Part shown: positions 47,844 to 58,380 of the stretch, piece after piece
Layout of the letters: every line of letters starts with the position of its first letter
Position numbering within the stretch: the first letter of the stretch is position 1
Assembly: GCF_003732545.1 (NCBI RefSeq)
Contig: NZ_AYKF01000121.1
Coordinates: forward strand, 1 to 64,000
Direction: 5' to 3'
From: Salinisphaera orenii subsp. halophila YIM 95161
GTDB lineage: Bacteria > Pseudomonadota > Gammaproteobacteria > Nevskiales > Salinisphaeraceae
DNA: 64,000 nt
The notes under the pieces: generated by a model
Seen by the model: the letters and a program-made list of their open reading frames with translations, nothing else
Databases searched by the model: none
What the model was told of the DNA's origin: nothing
Position numbers and translations under genes: made by a program

Positions 47844-49022
47844 TCAGGCCAGCAGCGGCGGAAGCTGACGGCCGAGTTCGGCGCGTTCGGCGGTGCTGTC
47901 GCCGGCCAGCGCGAAGCCCAGCGGGGCATCGTCGTCGCCGCGGAATACGGCGCGCAGATGCCGCCCGTGGCCGTCGATCTCCCAGCGCCCGGCGCTGCCC
48001 GCGGCCGGCGGGCAGACCGTCAGCGGCAGGCTGGTCGTCTTGACCACCACCGGCATGGCCTTCATCGCCAGACGGGCGTCGCCACCGGCCAGCACCTGCG
48101 CGAGCACCCTGGCCTGGGCCATGAGCGGCAGGATGTAGGGCTGCACCCCGGCGGGCGTCTGGGCGCAGTCGCCGATCGCGTGGATGTGCGGGTCCGAGGT
48201 GCGCAGGCGATGATCGACGCGCACGCCCTGATCCACGACCAGGCCCGCGGAGCGCGCCAGTGCGGTCTCGGGCACCAGTCCGGCGGCCGAGAGCACCAGA
48301 TCGGCGTGGACGCGGCTGCCGTCGTCGAGCGTCGCGGTGAAGCCGCGACCGTGGCGCACCAGCTGCGCGACGTGACGGCCCGTGCGCACGTCCGCACCGT
48401 TGTCGGCCAGCGCGCTCGCCAGCGTGCGCCCGAGCGCGGCCGGCAGCAGGCGCGCGAGCGGCCAGTCGGCGGGATCGACCAGCGTCACACGCAGGCCGCG
48501 GTGCATGAGATCGTCCGCGAACTCGCAGCCGATCAGGCCGGCGCCGATGAGCAGCACGTGCGACACCCCGGACTCGAGCTTGGCGTACCAGCGGCGGTAG
48601 TCGTCGAGATTGTTCACGCTGTCGATCCACCGGGCATCGGCCTCGGCGGGCACGATGACCCGCTGGCGCGCGCCGGTGGCCAGCACCAGATCGCCGTAGG
48701 GGATCTCACCGGCACTGGTGTCCAGACACCGCGCGTCAGGGTCGACGGCGTGCACGTGACAGTGGTTGATCAGACGCACGTCCAGTTCCGCGGCCTTGGC
48801 CTCGGCGGACTTCTGCACCATCGATTCCGGCGTCTGGTGCTTGGCCAGCGCGTTCGACAGCAGCGGTTTGGAATAGACCTCGCCCCCGTCAGCCGTCACC
48901 AGCACCACCGGCCGCGCCGGGTCGTGCTGGCGCAGCTGGCGTATCAGGGTGTAGCCGCCGAGGCCGCTGCCCACGACCACGATGGGCCCGGCGGATGATG
49001 TCATGCCTGTCATCTCGGTCAT
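47844..49022 (-). CDS. Rubredoxin/ferredoxin-NAD(P) reductase-like flavoprotein
   Basis: A 392-residue FAD-dependent pyridine-nucleotide oxidoreductase. It has the FAD site VVVGSGLGGYTLIRQL, a second Rossmann motif LLIGAGLIGCEFADDL for NAD(P)H, and IHAIGDCAQTPAGVQPYI near residue 283. This resembles rubredoxin-NAD reductases more than the flavodoxin-reductase-like GbcB. It follows the Rieske gene by 3 bp and precedes the ferredoxin gene, so it probably reduces that ferredoxin. The start may be at 49022, or at 49004 (MTSSAGP). Confidence 0.88.
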   Translation of the reverse strand: MTEMTGMTSSAGPIVVVGSGLGGYTLIRQLRQHDPARPVVLVTADGGEVYSKPLLSNALAKHQTPESMVQKSAEAKAAELDVRLINHCHVHAVDPDARCLDTSAGEIPYGDLVLATGARQRVIVPAEADARWIDSVNNLDDYRRWYAKLESGVSHVLLIGAGLIGCEFADDLMHRGLRVTLVDPADWPLARLLPAALGRTLASALADNGADVRTGRHVAQLVRHGRGFTATLDDGSRVHADLVLSAAGLVPETALARSAGLVVDQGVRVDHRLRTSDPHIHAIGDCAQTPAGVQPYILPLMAQARVLAQVLAGGDARLAMKAMPVVVKTTSLPLTVCPPAAGSAGRWEIDGHGRHLRAVFRGDDDAPLGFALAGDSTAERAELGRQLPPLLA

Positions 49023-49025
49023 CCT

Positions 49026-50198
49026 CTATTCGCTGGCCACGCGGGCGGCCGCGGTATCACGGCCGAGCTGATTGGCGATTCGACGCTGGAACTCGTGTGT
49101 GGTCGCCTCGTGGTAGGGCGAGAAGCGGCCGCCCGCGTATCCCGGCGAATGACGTCCGCGCTGCATGCCCTCGATCATCTCGATGTCTTCGGCGTTGATG
49201 CCCGTCCAGGCCTCGATCGGGCGCTGACGCTGGGCCGCCAGGTCGTCGCCCATGGCCGCGTCGCCCACGAAATAGAAATGAAAGATCTCGCGGGTGCGCC
49301 CGGGCGACAACGGCTGAATGGCGAACACGAACAGATAGCTCGGGTGCATGCCCAGCATCAGATTGGGCATGACGTAGGGATACTCCGCGGTCGAACGGCG
49401 GGCTTCCGGCAGATCCGGGAAGGTCGGCAGGTCGGGGTGCCCCGCGGCCACCGAGTCGTACCCCTGGCTGCCCTGGCCCATATAGGTCGGTTCGAGCATG
49501 TTGAAGTGGGCCTGCATCCGCGAATAGTCGTTGAGCGAGGGATGCGTCCACGGCAGGTGATAGCTCTCGACGAAGTTCTCGACCGCGAGTTTCCAGTTGG
49601 CCTCGACCTCGAACGTCGCGCTCCCGCCGTGGCGAAGCCGGGACAGATCGTAGTCGGCCCAGCGACTCTCCAGCGGGCCCATGCAATCGGCCAGCGGGGG
49701 CGCGTCACCCGAAAGATTCACGAAGATCAGGTCGTACCACGTCTCGCAGCGGATCTCGGCGAGGCCGTATTCCCGGCGGTCCAGCGCTGGCGAGTCGTCG
49801 CAGTCGTGGCCGCCGAAATGCGGGGTCTTCTTGAGCTCGCCATCGAGCGAATAGGCCCAGGAGTGATAGGGGCAGACCAGCGTGGCGCAGCCGCGGCGGG
49901 CCTTGCCCACCAGCTGCAAGCCACGATGTCGGCAGACGTTGTGGAACGCCCGGACCGCACCGGCGCGATTGCGCGTGAGCACCACCGGCCGTCCGGCGAT
50001 CTCGACCGGTACCACGTCCCCGCGCCGGGGCAGTTCGGCGCCGACGCCCGCAATCACCCATTGCCGATCGAAGATCTCGTCGCGCTCGCGGTCGAGAATC
50101 TCCGGCGAGGTATAGGCGGCGTTCGGCAGACAGACCGCATCGCCGGTTGGCCTGTTGAGCTGTTCGATCACGCGTGGCGTCAAGACGGTTTCGGTCAT
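49026..50198 (-). CDS. Rieske non-heme iron oxygenase, glycine-betaine/choline monooxygenase-like
   Basis: A 390-residue terminal oxygenase alpha subunit. Rieske ligands are Cys89-x-His91 and Cys109-x2-His112 (NVCRHRG, CPYHSW). The catalytic iron site has NWKLAVENFVESYHLPWTHP with His214 and His219. The overall form resembles GbcA, Stc2 and choline monooxygenase, which act on N-methyl groups. With a GbdR-like regulator, dimethylglycine dehydrogenase-like and sarcosine oxidase genes nearby, demethylation of glycine betaine (or a related betaine) is the best guess. Unlike Pseudomonas gbcAB, the reductase and ferredoxin here are separate proteins. Confidence 0.88.
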   Translation of the reverse strand: MTETVLTPRVIEQLNRPTGDAVCLPNAAYTSPEILDRERDEIFDRQWVIAGVGAELPRRGDVVPVEIAGRPVVLTRNRAGAVRAFHNVCRHRGLQLVGKARRGCATLVCPYHSWAYSLDGELKKTPHFGGHDCDDSPALDRREYGLAEIRCETWYDLIFVNLSGDAPPLADCMGPLESRWADYDLSRLRHGGSATFEVEANWKLAVENFVESYHLPWTHPSLNDYSRMQAHFNMLEPTYMGQGSQGYDSVAAGHPDLPTFPDLPEARRSTAEYPYVMPNLMLGMHPSYLFVFAIQPLSPGRTREIFHFYFVGDAAMGDDLAAQRQRPIEAWTGINAEDIEMIEGMQRGRHSPGYAGGRFSPYHEATTHEFQRRIANQLGRDTAAARVASE

Positions 50199-50520
50199 GT
50201 CGAGGTCCTCGGCGGGGCCCTTGTTCGAATGGCGTGATCGGCGGCGGGACCAGCGCGGGCACGCTGCCGATGCAGGATTCGAAAACGAGATTAGCGCCGG
50301 CCGGCACGCTCGATTGTCTTCGGGGCGACATGAAGATGCACCGACACGACAGCGCGCAAATCACTGCGGGAAAAGCGCTTGCGCCGTTGCCCGCGATGAT
50401 CCATAAATCGGATAACGAGGCGGGACCCGACCACGAGTGAATCAACCGTGAACGACAGTCTCCATATCTCCCGCGCCCGATCGTCGGCGCCCCTGACAGC
50501 CAGCGACGGGAGGCGAGGTC
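50199..50520. promoter_or_regulatory. Divergent promoter region between the Rieske operon and the GbdR-like gene
   Basis: These 322 bp separate two divergent starts, and no gene is supported. It must hold both promoters and probably regulator sites, but I could not pick a clear operator. A GGGAGG-type ribosome site lies before the regulator ATG at 50521. Confidence 0.5.
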
Positions 50521-51579
50521 ATGCGGTCCACAGCCGGTGAGGCCACCGCGCAGCGGCCGACGCACATCGGTTTCCTGCAGGTGCCCAATTATTCGGCGAT
50601 CGCCTTCTCGACCGCCATCGAGCCGCTGCGGATGGCCAATCAGCTCGCCGGGGTGGCCCTCTACGACTGGTCGGTCATCACCCTGGACGGCGGCCCCGTG
50701 GCCGCCAGCAACGGCCTGGCGGTCACCCCCGACGCCGACATCCGCTCGGCGGGCGCGCTGGACATGCTCTTCGTCTGCGGCGGCACCGGCATACGCGATT
50801 GCTGCGACCGCCGCCTGCTGGCCTGGCTGCGCTCGCTGGCCGAGCGTCACGTCGAACTCGGCGCGATCTGCACCGGCACCTATCTGCTGGCGCATGCGAA
50901 TCTGCTGAAGGGGTATCGCTGCACGATCCACTGGGAGAACATCTCGAGCATCGACGAGGAGCACCGCTTTCCGGACACGGTCTTCACCTCGGAGCTGTTC
51001 GTGATCGACCGCGACCGCTACACCTGCGCCGGGGGCATCGCCCCGCTGGACCTGATGCTCAACGTGATCGGCCGGCAGAAGAGCCCGTCGATCGCCGAGG
51101 CGATCTGCGAGGAATTCATCCACGAGCGCATTCGCAACGTCAGCGACATCCAGCGCGTGCCGCTGCGGGTGCATCTGGGCACCAGCCAGCCGAAGCTGGT
51201 GGAGGCGGTCTCGCTGATGGAGGCCAACATGGAGGAGCCGCTGTCGCTGCACGATCTGGCGCGGCTGGTGAACGTCTCGCGGCGGCAGCTCGAGCGCCTG
51301 TTCAAGAAACACCTGAACTGCGTGCCGACACGCTATTACCTGGAACTGCGGCTGAGCCGGGCACGTCAGTTCCTTCTGCAGACGCAACTGTCGATCATCG
51401 ACGTGTCACTGGCCTGCGGTTTCTCCTCGCCGCCGCATTTCAGCAAGTGCTATCACGACTTCTTCGGCTACCCGCCAAGCCGGGAACGCCGCAGCCGGGC
51501 CGGCGGCGAGTCAAGCGCCGCCGCGACGGCCACGCCGGCGCGGGTGCGCAATCAGCGCCGGAAAGCGAGCACGCCGTAG
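50521..51579 (+). CDS. gbdR: GbdR/GlxA-like AraC-family regulator with DJ-1/PfpI domain
   Basis: A 352-residue regulator with an N-terminal class I glutamine amidotransferase-like domain (residues 15-200, with GFLQVPNYSAIAFSTAIEPLRMAN, FVCGGTG and the GAICTGTYLLA elbow) and a C-terminal AraC-type double helix-turn-helix (SLHDLARLVNVSRRQLERLFKKH, then SIIDVSLACGFSSPPHFSKCYHDFFG). GbdR of Pseudomonas has this layout and activates betaine, dimethylglycine and sarcosine catabolism; the neighbours here fit that. It lies between the Rieske and sox operons and converges on soxG 30 bp away. Confidence 0.88.
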   Translation: MRSTAGEATAQRPTHIGFLQVPNYSAIAFSTAIEPLRMANQLAGVALYDWSVITLDGGPVAASNGLAVTPDADIRSAGALDMLFVCGGTGIRDCCDRRLLAWLRSLAERHVELGAICTGTYLLAHANLLKGYRCTIHWENISSIDEEHRFPDTVFTSELFVIDRDRYTCAGGIAPLDLMLNVIGRQKSPSIAEAICEEFIHERIRNVSDIQRVPLRVHLGTSQPKLVEAVSLMEANMEEPLSLHDLARLVNVSRRQLERLFKKHLNCVPTRYYLELRLSRARQFLLQTQLSIIDVSLACGFSSPPHFSKCYHDFFGYPPSRERRSRAGGESSAAATATPARVRNQRRKASTP

Positions 51580-51609
51580 GCGGCTGCGGCGTGGCCCAGC
51601 AGCCGCGGC

Positions 51610-52200
51610 TCAACGAAGCGATGCGCCGTTGCCCACGTCGCGGGCGGCGTCGTCCAGCCAGGACCAGATATAGTCCGCCATGCTGCGACGCACGATGACA
51701 TGGAAGCGCGGCGATGCATCGCGCTGGGCCAGGATCACGTCGGCCTTGGCCAGCAGTGTCTGGGCGCTGTCGCCGGGGCCGAAGACGCGCGGATGCAGGT
51801 CCACCGAGCAACCGCGGGCGAGCAGCGCCCGCGCCTGCGACCCGGCGATCTCCAGCGTGGCGTAGCCGCTGCTGACATCCGTCGCGGTGGCGAACAGATT
51901 GCCGAAGGCCGCACGCAGCCGCGCCTGGAGCGAGACGGCGTCGTCCGGCGGTGTGACCAGCAGCCATTCGTTGGGCGCAAGCCATATCGCCGACAGCGAC
52001 TCGCCCATCGTCATCGTGTTGGGCGTCAGCGGCAGGTCGAGGCCGGTGACCGTGCGCACGGCCTCCACGAAGGCCGCCTGCTCCGGCTGTCCGCGCAGAT
52101 TGAGATACCCGCGCGCCGGGCGTTCACGCATCGACAGCGCCGGCCGGTGGGCGCTCGGGACGGCGGTCAGGGCGCTCTGCGTTTCGGTCTGTTCGGTCAT
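51610..52200 (-). CDS. soxG: Sarcosine oxidase gamma subunit
   Basis: SoxG is the small structural subunit of heterotetrameric sarcosine oxidase. The 196-residue protein has GYLNLRGQPEQAAFVEAVRTVTGLDLPLTPNTMT and WLAPNEWLLVTPP in the family order, and a C-terminal FHVIVRRSMADYIWSWLDDAA. AGGGAGG lies 7 bases before the ATG at 52200, so I keep that start although it overlaps soxA by 77 bases. A later ATG at 52131 would shorten the overlap to 8 but has no ribosome site. Confidence 0.9.
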   Translation of the reverse strand: MTEQTETQSALTAVPSAHRPALSMRERPARGYLNLRGQPEQAAFVEAVRTVTGLDLPLTPNTMTMGESLSAIWLAPNEWLLVTPPDDAVSLQARLRAAFGNLFATATDVSSGYATLEIAGSQARALLARGCSVDLHPRVFGPGDSAQTLLAKADVILAQRDASPRFHVIVRRSMADYIWSWLDDAARDVGNGASLR

Positions 52201-55195
52201 GCGGACGCCTCCCTGGGGCATCGAGAAAAACAGGTTCGGTGATGCGTGCGGCCAGCACGCGGCCATCGGCCAGCGGCGCGAACACGCGCTGCCCGATCCG
52301 GTCGCGGCCGCCGTCCACGAGCGCGAGCGCGATCGAGCGCCCCACCCGCGCGCTGGCGTAGCTGGACGTCACCCAGCCGACCATGGGCAGCGGCAACGGT
52401 CCATCCGGAACATCCACGAGCTGGGCGCCCTCGGGCAGCACGGCCGCCGGCTCATCGGTCAGCAGCCCGACCAGTTGACGACGATCCCCGCGCTGGAGGT
52501 GCGGCCGCGCCAGCGAGCGCCGGCCGATGAAATCCTTCTTGGTGCTGACCAGGCCGGCCATGCCCAGATCATCGGGGGTCACCGAGCCGTCGGTATCCTG
52601 CCCGACGATGACGAAGCCCTTCTCCGCCCGCAGGACGTGCATGGCCTCGGTGCCGTAGGGCGTCGCACCGTAGCGCTCGCCGGCGGCCATCACGGCCTCC
52701 CAGAGGCGCTGGCCGTGCGCGGCCGGCACGCTGATCTCGAACGAGAGTTCACCGGTGAAGCTCACGCGTGCCACGCGGGCCGCCACGCCGACGGCGGTGC
52801 ACTCGCGGATCGACATGAACGGCATGGCTTCGGCCGACAGGTCGACGTCCGCACACAGCTCGCCGACGAGGTCACGGCTGTAGGGGCCGGCGACCGAGAC
52901 GGTGGCCCAGTGGTCCGTGACCGAAGTCAGATGGACTTCGAGATCGGTCCACTCGGTCTGCAGCCAGCGCTCGAGCCGCGCCATGACGTTCGCGGCGCCG
53001 CCGGTGGTCGTGGTCATCAGATAGTGGTGCTCGGCCAGCCGCGCGGTCACGCCGTCGTCCATGACCATGCCGTCCTCGTCGAGCATCAGGCCGTAGCGAC
53101 AGCGGCCGACGGCCAGTTTCCGCCAGTTGTTGGTGTAGACCCGTTCCAGCAGGGTCACCGCATCGGGTCCGTGGATATCGATCTTGCCGAGCGTTGAATA
53201 ATCCAGCACGCCCACGGCGTGATGGGTGGCCAGGCATTCGCGATCGACGGCCTGCTGCATCGTCTCGCCGGGCCGGGGGTAGTAGCGCGCCCGCTTCCAC
53301 TGGCCGACGTTCTCGAACACCGCACCGCGCGCGACGTGCCACGCGTGCATCGGCGTATGGCGGGTGGCGTCCAGCAGCGCGCCGACATCGCGTCCGGCGA
53401 TCGCGCCGAAGGTCACGGGCGTGTAGGCCGGCCGGAAGGTCGTGGTGCCCACCTCGGCCAGCGGCCGGCCGAGCTTTTCGGCCACGATGCCCATGCCGTT
53501 GATGTTGCCGAGCTTGCCCTGGTCGGTGCCGAAACCCAGCGCGGTGTAACGCTTGACGTGCTCGATCGCGGTGTAGTTCTCGCGGATCGCCAGATGCAGA
53601 TCGGCGGCGGTGGTGTCGTTCTGATAGTCCACGAATTGCTTGGGCCCGCGCGAGACCGGCTTGAATCCGGGCACGAGCCAGCACGGCAGCAGCGGTTGTT
53701 CGTCGGCCGCGGCCGCGCTCGGCAAGACGGTGGCCGGGGCCTCGAAGCCGCAGGCGGACGCGGCGGCGACCCCCGCCTCGTTGCCCTCGAGCAGGCAGCC
53801 GGCCGTATCCCAGGTGCCCCGCGCCGCGCCGGCCGAGCGCTCGGCCTGGACCGGATCGCCCGGCACGAAGCAGGCACGATCCGTATCGAATCGCGGCCGT
53901 GCACCGGACTGCGACTGCAGATGCACCACCGGGCTCCAGCCGCCGGAGACGGCCAGCAGGTCGCAGTCCAGTCGCGGGCCCTCGTCTTCGATCCGGCCGG
54001 CGTCGGCCGACAGGCGCGCGGTGCGTACCGAGGCGAGCCGACGCCGACCGCGGGCATCCGGCACGACGTGGCCGGCGAACACGCGCAGGCCGGCCGCACG
54101 CGCGGCCTCGTGCCACGCACCCGAGGGATCCGTGCGGACGTCGACCACGCCGGCGACGTCGATGCCGGCGCGCTGCATGTCCAGCGCACTGCGATAGCCG
54201 TTGTCGTTGTTGGCGAACACCACGGCACGTCGCCCCGGCGCGACGCCGTAACGGTTGACGTAGCTGGATACCGCCGAGGCCAGCATCACGCCCGGCCGGT
54301 CGTTGTTGCCGAAGACCAGCGGCCGTTCTATGGCGCCGGTGGCGATCACGACCTGCTTCGCGCGCAGCCGCCACAGCCGCTCCCGCGGCCCGATGGCATC
54401 GGTGGCCGGCAGATGATCGGTCAGACGCTCGACCAGCGTCAGGAAGTTGTGGTCGTAATAGCCGAACACGGTCGCACGCGGCAGCAGGGTGACCTCGGGC
54501 ATGGCCGCGAGCTCGGCCCGGACACGTGCGATCCAGTGCGTCGACGGCGCGCCGTCGATGTGTTCGGCGGCGGACAGCAGGCTGCCGCCGAACTCACTGC
54601 CCTCATCGGCGAGGATGACCCGTGCGCCGCTGTACCCGGCGGCCAGCGCCGCGGACAGTCCCGCGGGGCCGGCGCCGACGACCAGCACGTCGCAGTGGGC
54701 GTTGATCCGGTCGTAGCGGTCCGCGTCGGCATCGTCGGGGGCGTACCCCAGGCCGGCGCCCGCGCGGATGACGTGCTCGTAGTGCTTCCAGCCGGAAGCC
54801 GGCCATTTGAACGTCTTGTAGTAGAAGCCGGCCGGCAGCAGCCGCGAGGCACGGTCGAGCACCGCCGTCAGATCGGTTTCCGCGCTCGGCCAGCCGTTGA
54901 CCGTGCGCGCGCTCAGGCCGTAGTGGAGCTCGGTCTGGGTCGCCCGCTGTACCGGCCGGGTGCGCGCACCGCAGCCCAGCTGCAGGATCGCGTTGGGCTC
55001 CTCGGCGCCGGCGGCCACGATCCCGCGCGGCCGGCGATACTTGAAGCTTCGGGCCACGATGTCCACGCCGTTGGCGATCAGGGCCGAGGCCAGGGTATCG
55101 CCGGCGTATCCGGCCATCGGCCGGCCATTGAAGGTGAATTCGAGGCGCCGGTCGCGATCAATGCGCCCGCCCGATGCCAGTCGATAGCCGCTCAT
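52124..55195 (-). CDS. soxA: Sarcosine oxidase alpha subunit
   Basis: SoxA is the largest subunit of heterotetrameric sarcosine oxidase, which oxidises sarcosine to glycine, forming 5,10-methylene-THF. The 1023-residue protein has an N-terminal 2Fe-2S-like fold remnant (EFTFNGRPMAGYAGDTLASALIANG), a NAD/FAD region VVGAGPAGLSAALAAGYSG, a central SNN-type domain, and a C-terminal GcvT domain (VYTNNWRKLAVGRCRYGLMLDEDG; YGTEAMHVLRAEKGFVIVGQDTDG in the later part). An arginine-rich tail (PHDRTDRNAERPDRRPERPP) extends beyond the usual end and overlaps soxG. Start overlaps soxD by 4 bases. Confidence 0.94.
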   Translation of the reverse strand: MSGYRLASGGRIDRDRRLEFTFNGRPMAGYAGDTLASALIANGVDIVARSFKYRRPRGIVAAGAEEPNAILQLGCGARTRPVQRATQTELHYGLSARTVNGWPSAETDLTAVLDRASRLLPAGFYYKTFKWPASGWKHYEHVIRAGAGLGYAPDDADADRYDRINAHCDVLVVGAGPAGLSAALAAGYSGARVILADEGSEFGGSLLSAAEHIDGAPSTHWIARVRAELAAMPEVTLLPRATVFGYYDHNFLTLVERLTDHLPATDAIGPRERLWRLRAKQVVIATGAIERPLVFGNNDRPGVMLASAVSSYVNRYGVAPGRRAVVFANNDNGYRSALDMQRAGIDVAGVVDVRTDPSGAWHEAARAAGLRVFAGHVVPDARGRRRLASVRTARLSADAGRIEDEGPRLDCDLLAVSGGWSPVVHLQSQSGARPRFDTDRACFVPGDPVQAERSAGAARGTWDTAGCLLEGNEAGVAAASACGFEAPATVLPSAAAADEQPLLPCWLVPGFKPVSRGPKQFVDYQNDTTAADLHLAIRENYTAIEHVKRYTALGFGTDQGKLGNINGMGIVAEKLGRPLAEVGTTTFRPAYTPVTFGAIAGRDVGALLDATRHTPMHAWHVARGAVFENVGQWKRARYYPRPGETMQQAVDRECLATHHAVGVLDYSTLGKIDIHGPDAVTLLERVYTNNWRKLAVGRCRYGLMLDEDGMVMDDGVTARLAEHHYLMTTTTGGAANVMARLERWLQTEWTDLEVHLTSVTDHWATVSVAGPYSRDLVGELCADVDLSAEAMPFMSIRECTAVGVAARVARVSFTGELSFEISVPAAHGQRLWEAVMAAGERYGATPYGTEAMHVLRAEKGFVIVGQDTDGSVTPDDLGMAGLVSTKKDFIGRRSLARPHLQRGDRRQLVGLLTDEPAAVLPEGAQLVDVPDGPLPLPMVGWVTSSYASARVGRSIALALVDGGRDRIGQRVFAPLADGRVLAARITEPVFLDAPGRRPHDRTDRNAERPDRRPERPPAGAVDA

Positions 55196-55473
55196 GCGTC
55201 GAACCCCGGCCGCGGTTCACCCATGCGATACACGCGGTGGATGCGGTAGGTCACGGTGTCGCGCGCGACGTTGAACCAGCGCCGACAGCCGTGGCTGTGA
55301 CACCACTGCTCGGACTGCAGACCCCGGGTGTTGGTGTGAAAGAACAGATAGTCGCCCCAGGCCGCGTCACTGACGGCGTCGGGTTCGGGCGGACGCGTGA
55401 TGTGCGCCTCGCCGCCGTAGGTGAATTCCTCCTCGTCGCGCGGTCCGCACCAGGGGCATTCGAGCTGCAGCAT
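55192..55473 (-). CDS. soxD: Sarcosine oxidase delta subunit
   Basis: SoxD is the small zinc-binding subunit. The product of about 93 residues has the cysteines CPWCGPRDEEEF near the start and WCHSHGCRRWFNVARDTVTY, the zinc site of the family. Two ATGs lie two codons apart; GGAGG is spaced 8 bases from the second (55473) and only 2 from the first (55479), so I use 55473. It sits between soxB and soxA. Confidence 0.93.
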   Translation of the reverse strand: MLQLECPWCGPRDEEEFTYGGEAHITRPPEPDAVSDAAWGDYLFFHTNTRGLQSEQWCHSHGCRRWFNVARDTVTYRIHRVYRMGEPRPGFDA

Positions 55474-55491
55474 GGCCATGTCCTCCGGGGG

Positions 55492-56742
55492 TCAGTGGGC
55501 GACGCCGGCGGCGCCGTGCTCGTCGATCAGATGGCCGGTCACGAACCGGTCGAGCGAAAAGGGCGCGTTGAGCTCATGCGGGGCGTCATGCGCGATGGTG
55601 TGGGCGAACGCCCAGCCGGAGCCCGGGGTGGCCTTGAAACCGCCGGTCCCCCAGCCGCAGTTGAAATACAGCCCGTCCACCGGTGTCTTGCCAAGAATCG
55701 GACAGGCGTCCGGGGTGACGTCCACGATCCCGCCCCACTGGCGCAGCATGCGCATGCGCGAAAAGATCGGGAACAGCTCCTTGATCGCCGCCAGCGTGTG
55801 TTCCACCACCGGAAAGCTGCCGCGCTGACCGTAGCCCTGATAGGCGTCGATGCCGGCGCCGATGACCAGTTCGCCCTTGTCCGACTGGCTGACATAGCCG
55901 TGGACCTGGTTGGACATGATCACCGAGTCCAGCACCGGCTTGACCGGCTCGGACACCAGCGCCTGCAGCGGATGCGAGGTCACCGGCAGCCGGAAGCCGG
56001 CCATGTCGGCGAGCACGCTGGCGTGGCCGGCGACGACCACCCCCACTTTCGGCGCCGCGATGAAGCCGCGGCTGGTCTCGACGCCGGTCACCCGGCCGTC
56101 CTCGCGGCGAATGCCCGTGACCTCGCAGTTCTGGATGATGTCGACGCCGCGGGCATCCGCAGCCCGCGCCAGGCCCCAGGCCACGCCGTCGTGGCGGGCG
56201 ACGCCCGCGCGGCGCTGCAGCGAGGCGCCCAGGATCGGATAGCGCGCGTCCGGCGAGGTATTGATCGCCGGCACCATGGCCTTGATCTGCTCCGGCGTGA
56301 CGAACTCGGCGTCGATGCCGTTGAGACGGTTCGCGTTGACCCGCCGCCAGGTATCGCGCACGTCCTGGAGCGTATGCGCGAGGTTGAACACGCCGCGCTG
56401 CGAAAACATCACGTTGTAGTTGATGTCCCGGGTCAGCCCCTCCCACAGCCGGAGCGACTTGTCGTACAGCCAGGCGGCCTCGTCCCAGAGATAATTGGAG
56501 CGCACGATCGTCGTGTTGCGGCCGGTGTTGCCGCCGCCGAGCCAGCCCTTCTCCAGCACGGCGACGTTGGTGAGGCCGTGGTTCTTCGCCAGGTAATAGG
56601 CCGTGGCCAGACCGTGCCCGCCGCCGCCGACCACGATGGCGTCATAACGCGGTTTCGGCTCCGGCGATCGCCAGGCCTGCTGCCAGTTCTCGTGGTGCGA
56701 GAGCGCGTTGCGCACGAGACTGAGGATGGAATAGCGGTTCAT
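55492..56742 (-). CDS. soxB: Sarcosine oxidase beta subunit
   Basis: SoxB carries the covalent flavin and the sarcosine site. The 416-residue DAO-type flavoprotein shows [24 protein letters not shown] near residue 33, [20 protein letters not shown] with the family FMN/FAD surroundings, and at the C-terminus [26 protein letters not shown] in segments ([16 protein letters not shown]). I chose MNRYSILSL at 56742, the usual family start, over an upstream in-frame ATG at 56760. It is the first of soxBDAG and follows sdaA by 111 bp. Confidence 0.95.
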   Translation of the reverse strand: MNRYSILSLVRNALSHHENWQQAWRSPEPKPRYDAIVVGGGGHGLATAYYLAKNHGLTNVAVLEKGWLGGGNTGRNTTIVRSNYLWDEAAWLYDKSLRLWEGLTRDINYNVMFSQRGVFNLAHTLQDVRDTWRRVNANRLNGIDAEFVTPEQIKAMVPAINTSPDARYPILGASLQRRAGVARHDGVAWGLARAADARGVDIIQNCEVTGIRREDGRVTGVETSRGFIAAPKVGVVVAGHASVLADMAGFRLPVTSHPLQALVSEPVKPVLDSVIMSNQVHGYVSQSDKGELVIGAGIDAYQGYGQRGSFPVVEHTLAAIKELFPIFSRMRMLRQWGGIVDVTPDACPILGKTPVDGLYFNCGWGTGGFKATPGSGWAFAHTIAHDAPHELNAPFSLDRFVTGHLIDEHGAAGVAH

Positions 56743-56853
56743 GACGTTCTCCGTCTGCAACTGCGGGCCCGCGCGAGCCGACGCCGCGGCGTCTCGGCCG
56801 AACGCGCCCGAATCGCCGCTACAGTCGATGCGGTGGTGTGACGGCGGCGCATC

Positions 56854-58227
<1,374 letters not shown>

Positions 58228-58380
58228 GATCGGTGATTCCTTGAACGACCGGTGGCCCGACGGCACCCGAGCCGAACCCTGTGAATAGAGGCTAACGGCC
58301 CTGGCGGCCGCGACTTGTGCTGTAACGACACGGGCTTGCCCATGAACGACCCAGCCCCGGGCGCAGCCGCGAACAGCGGC

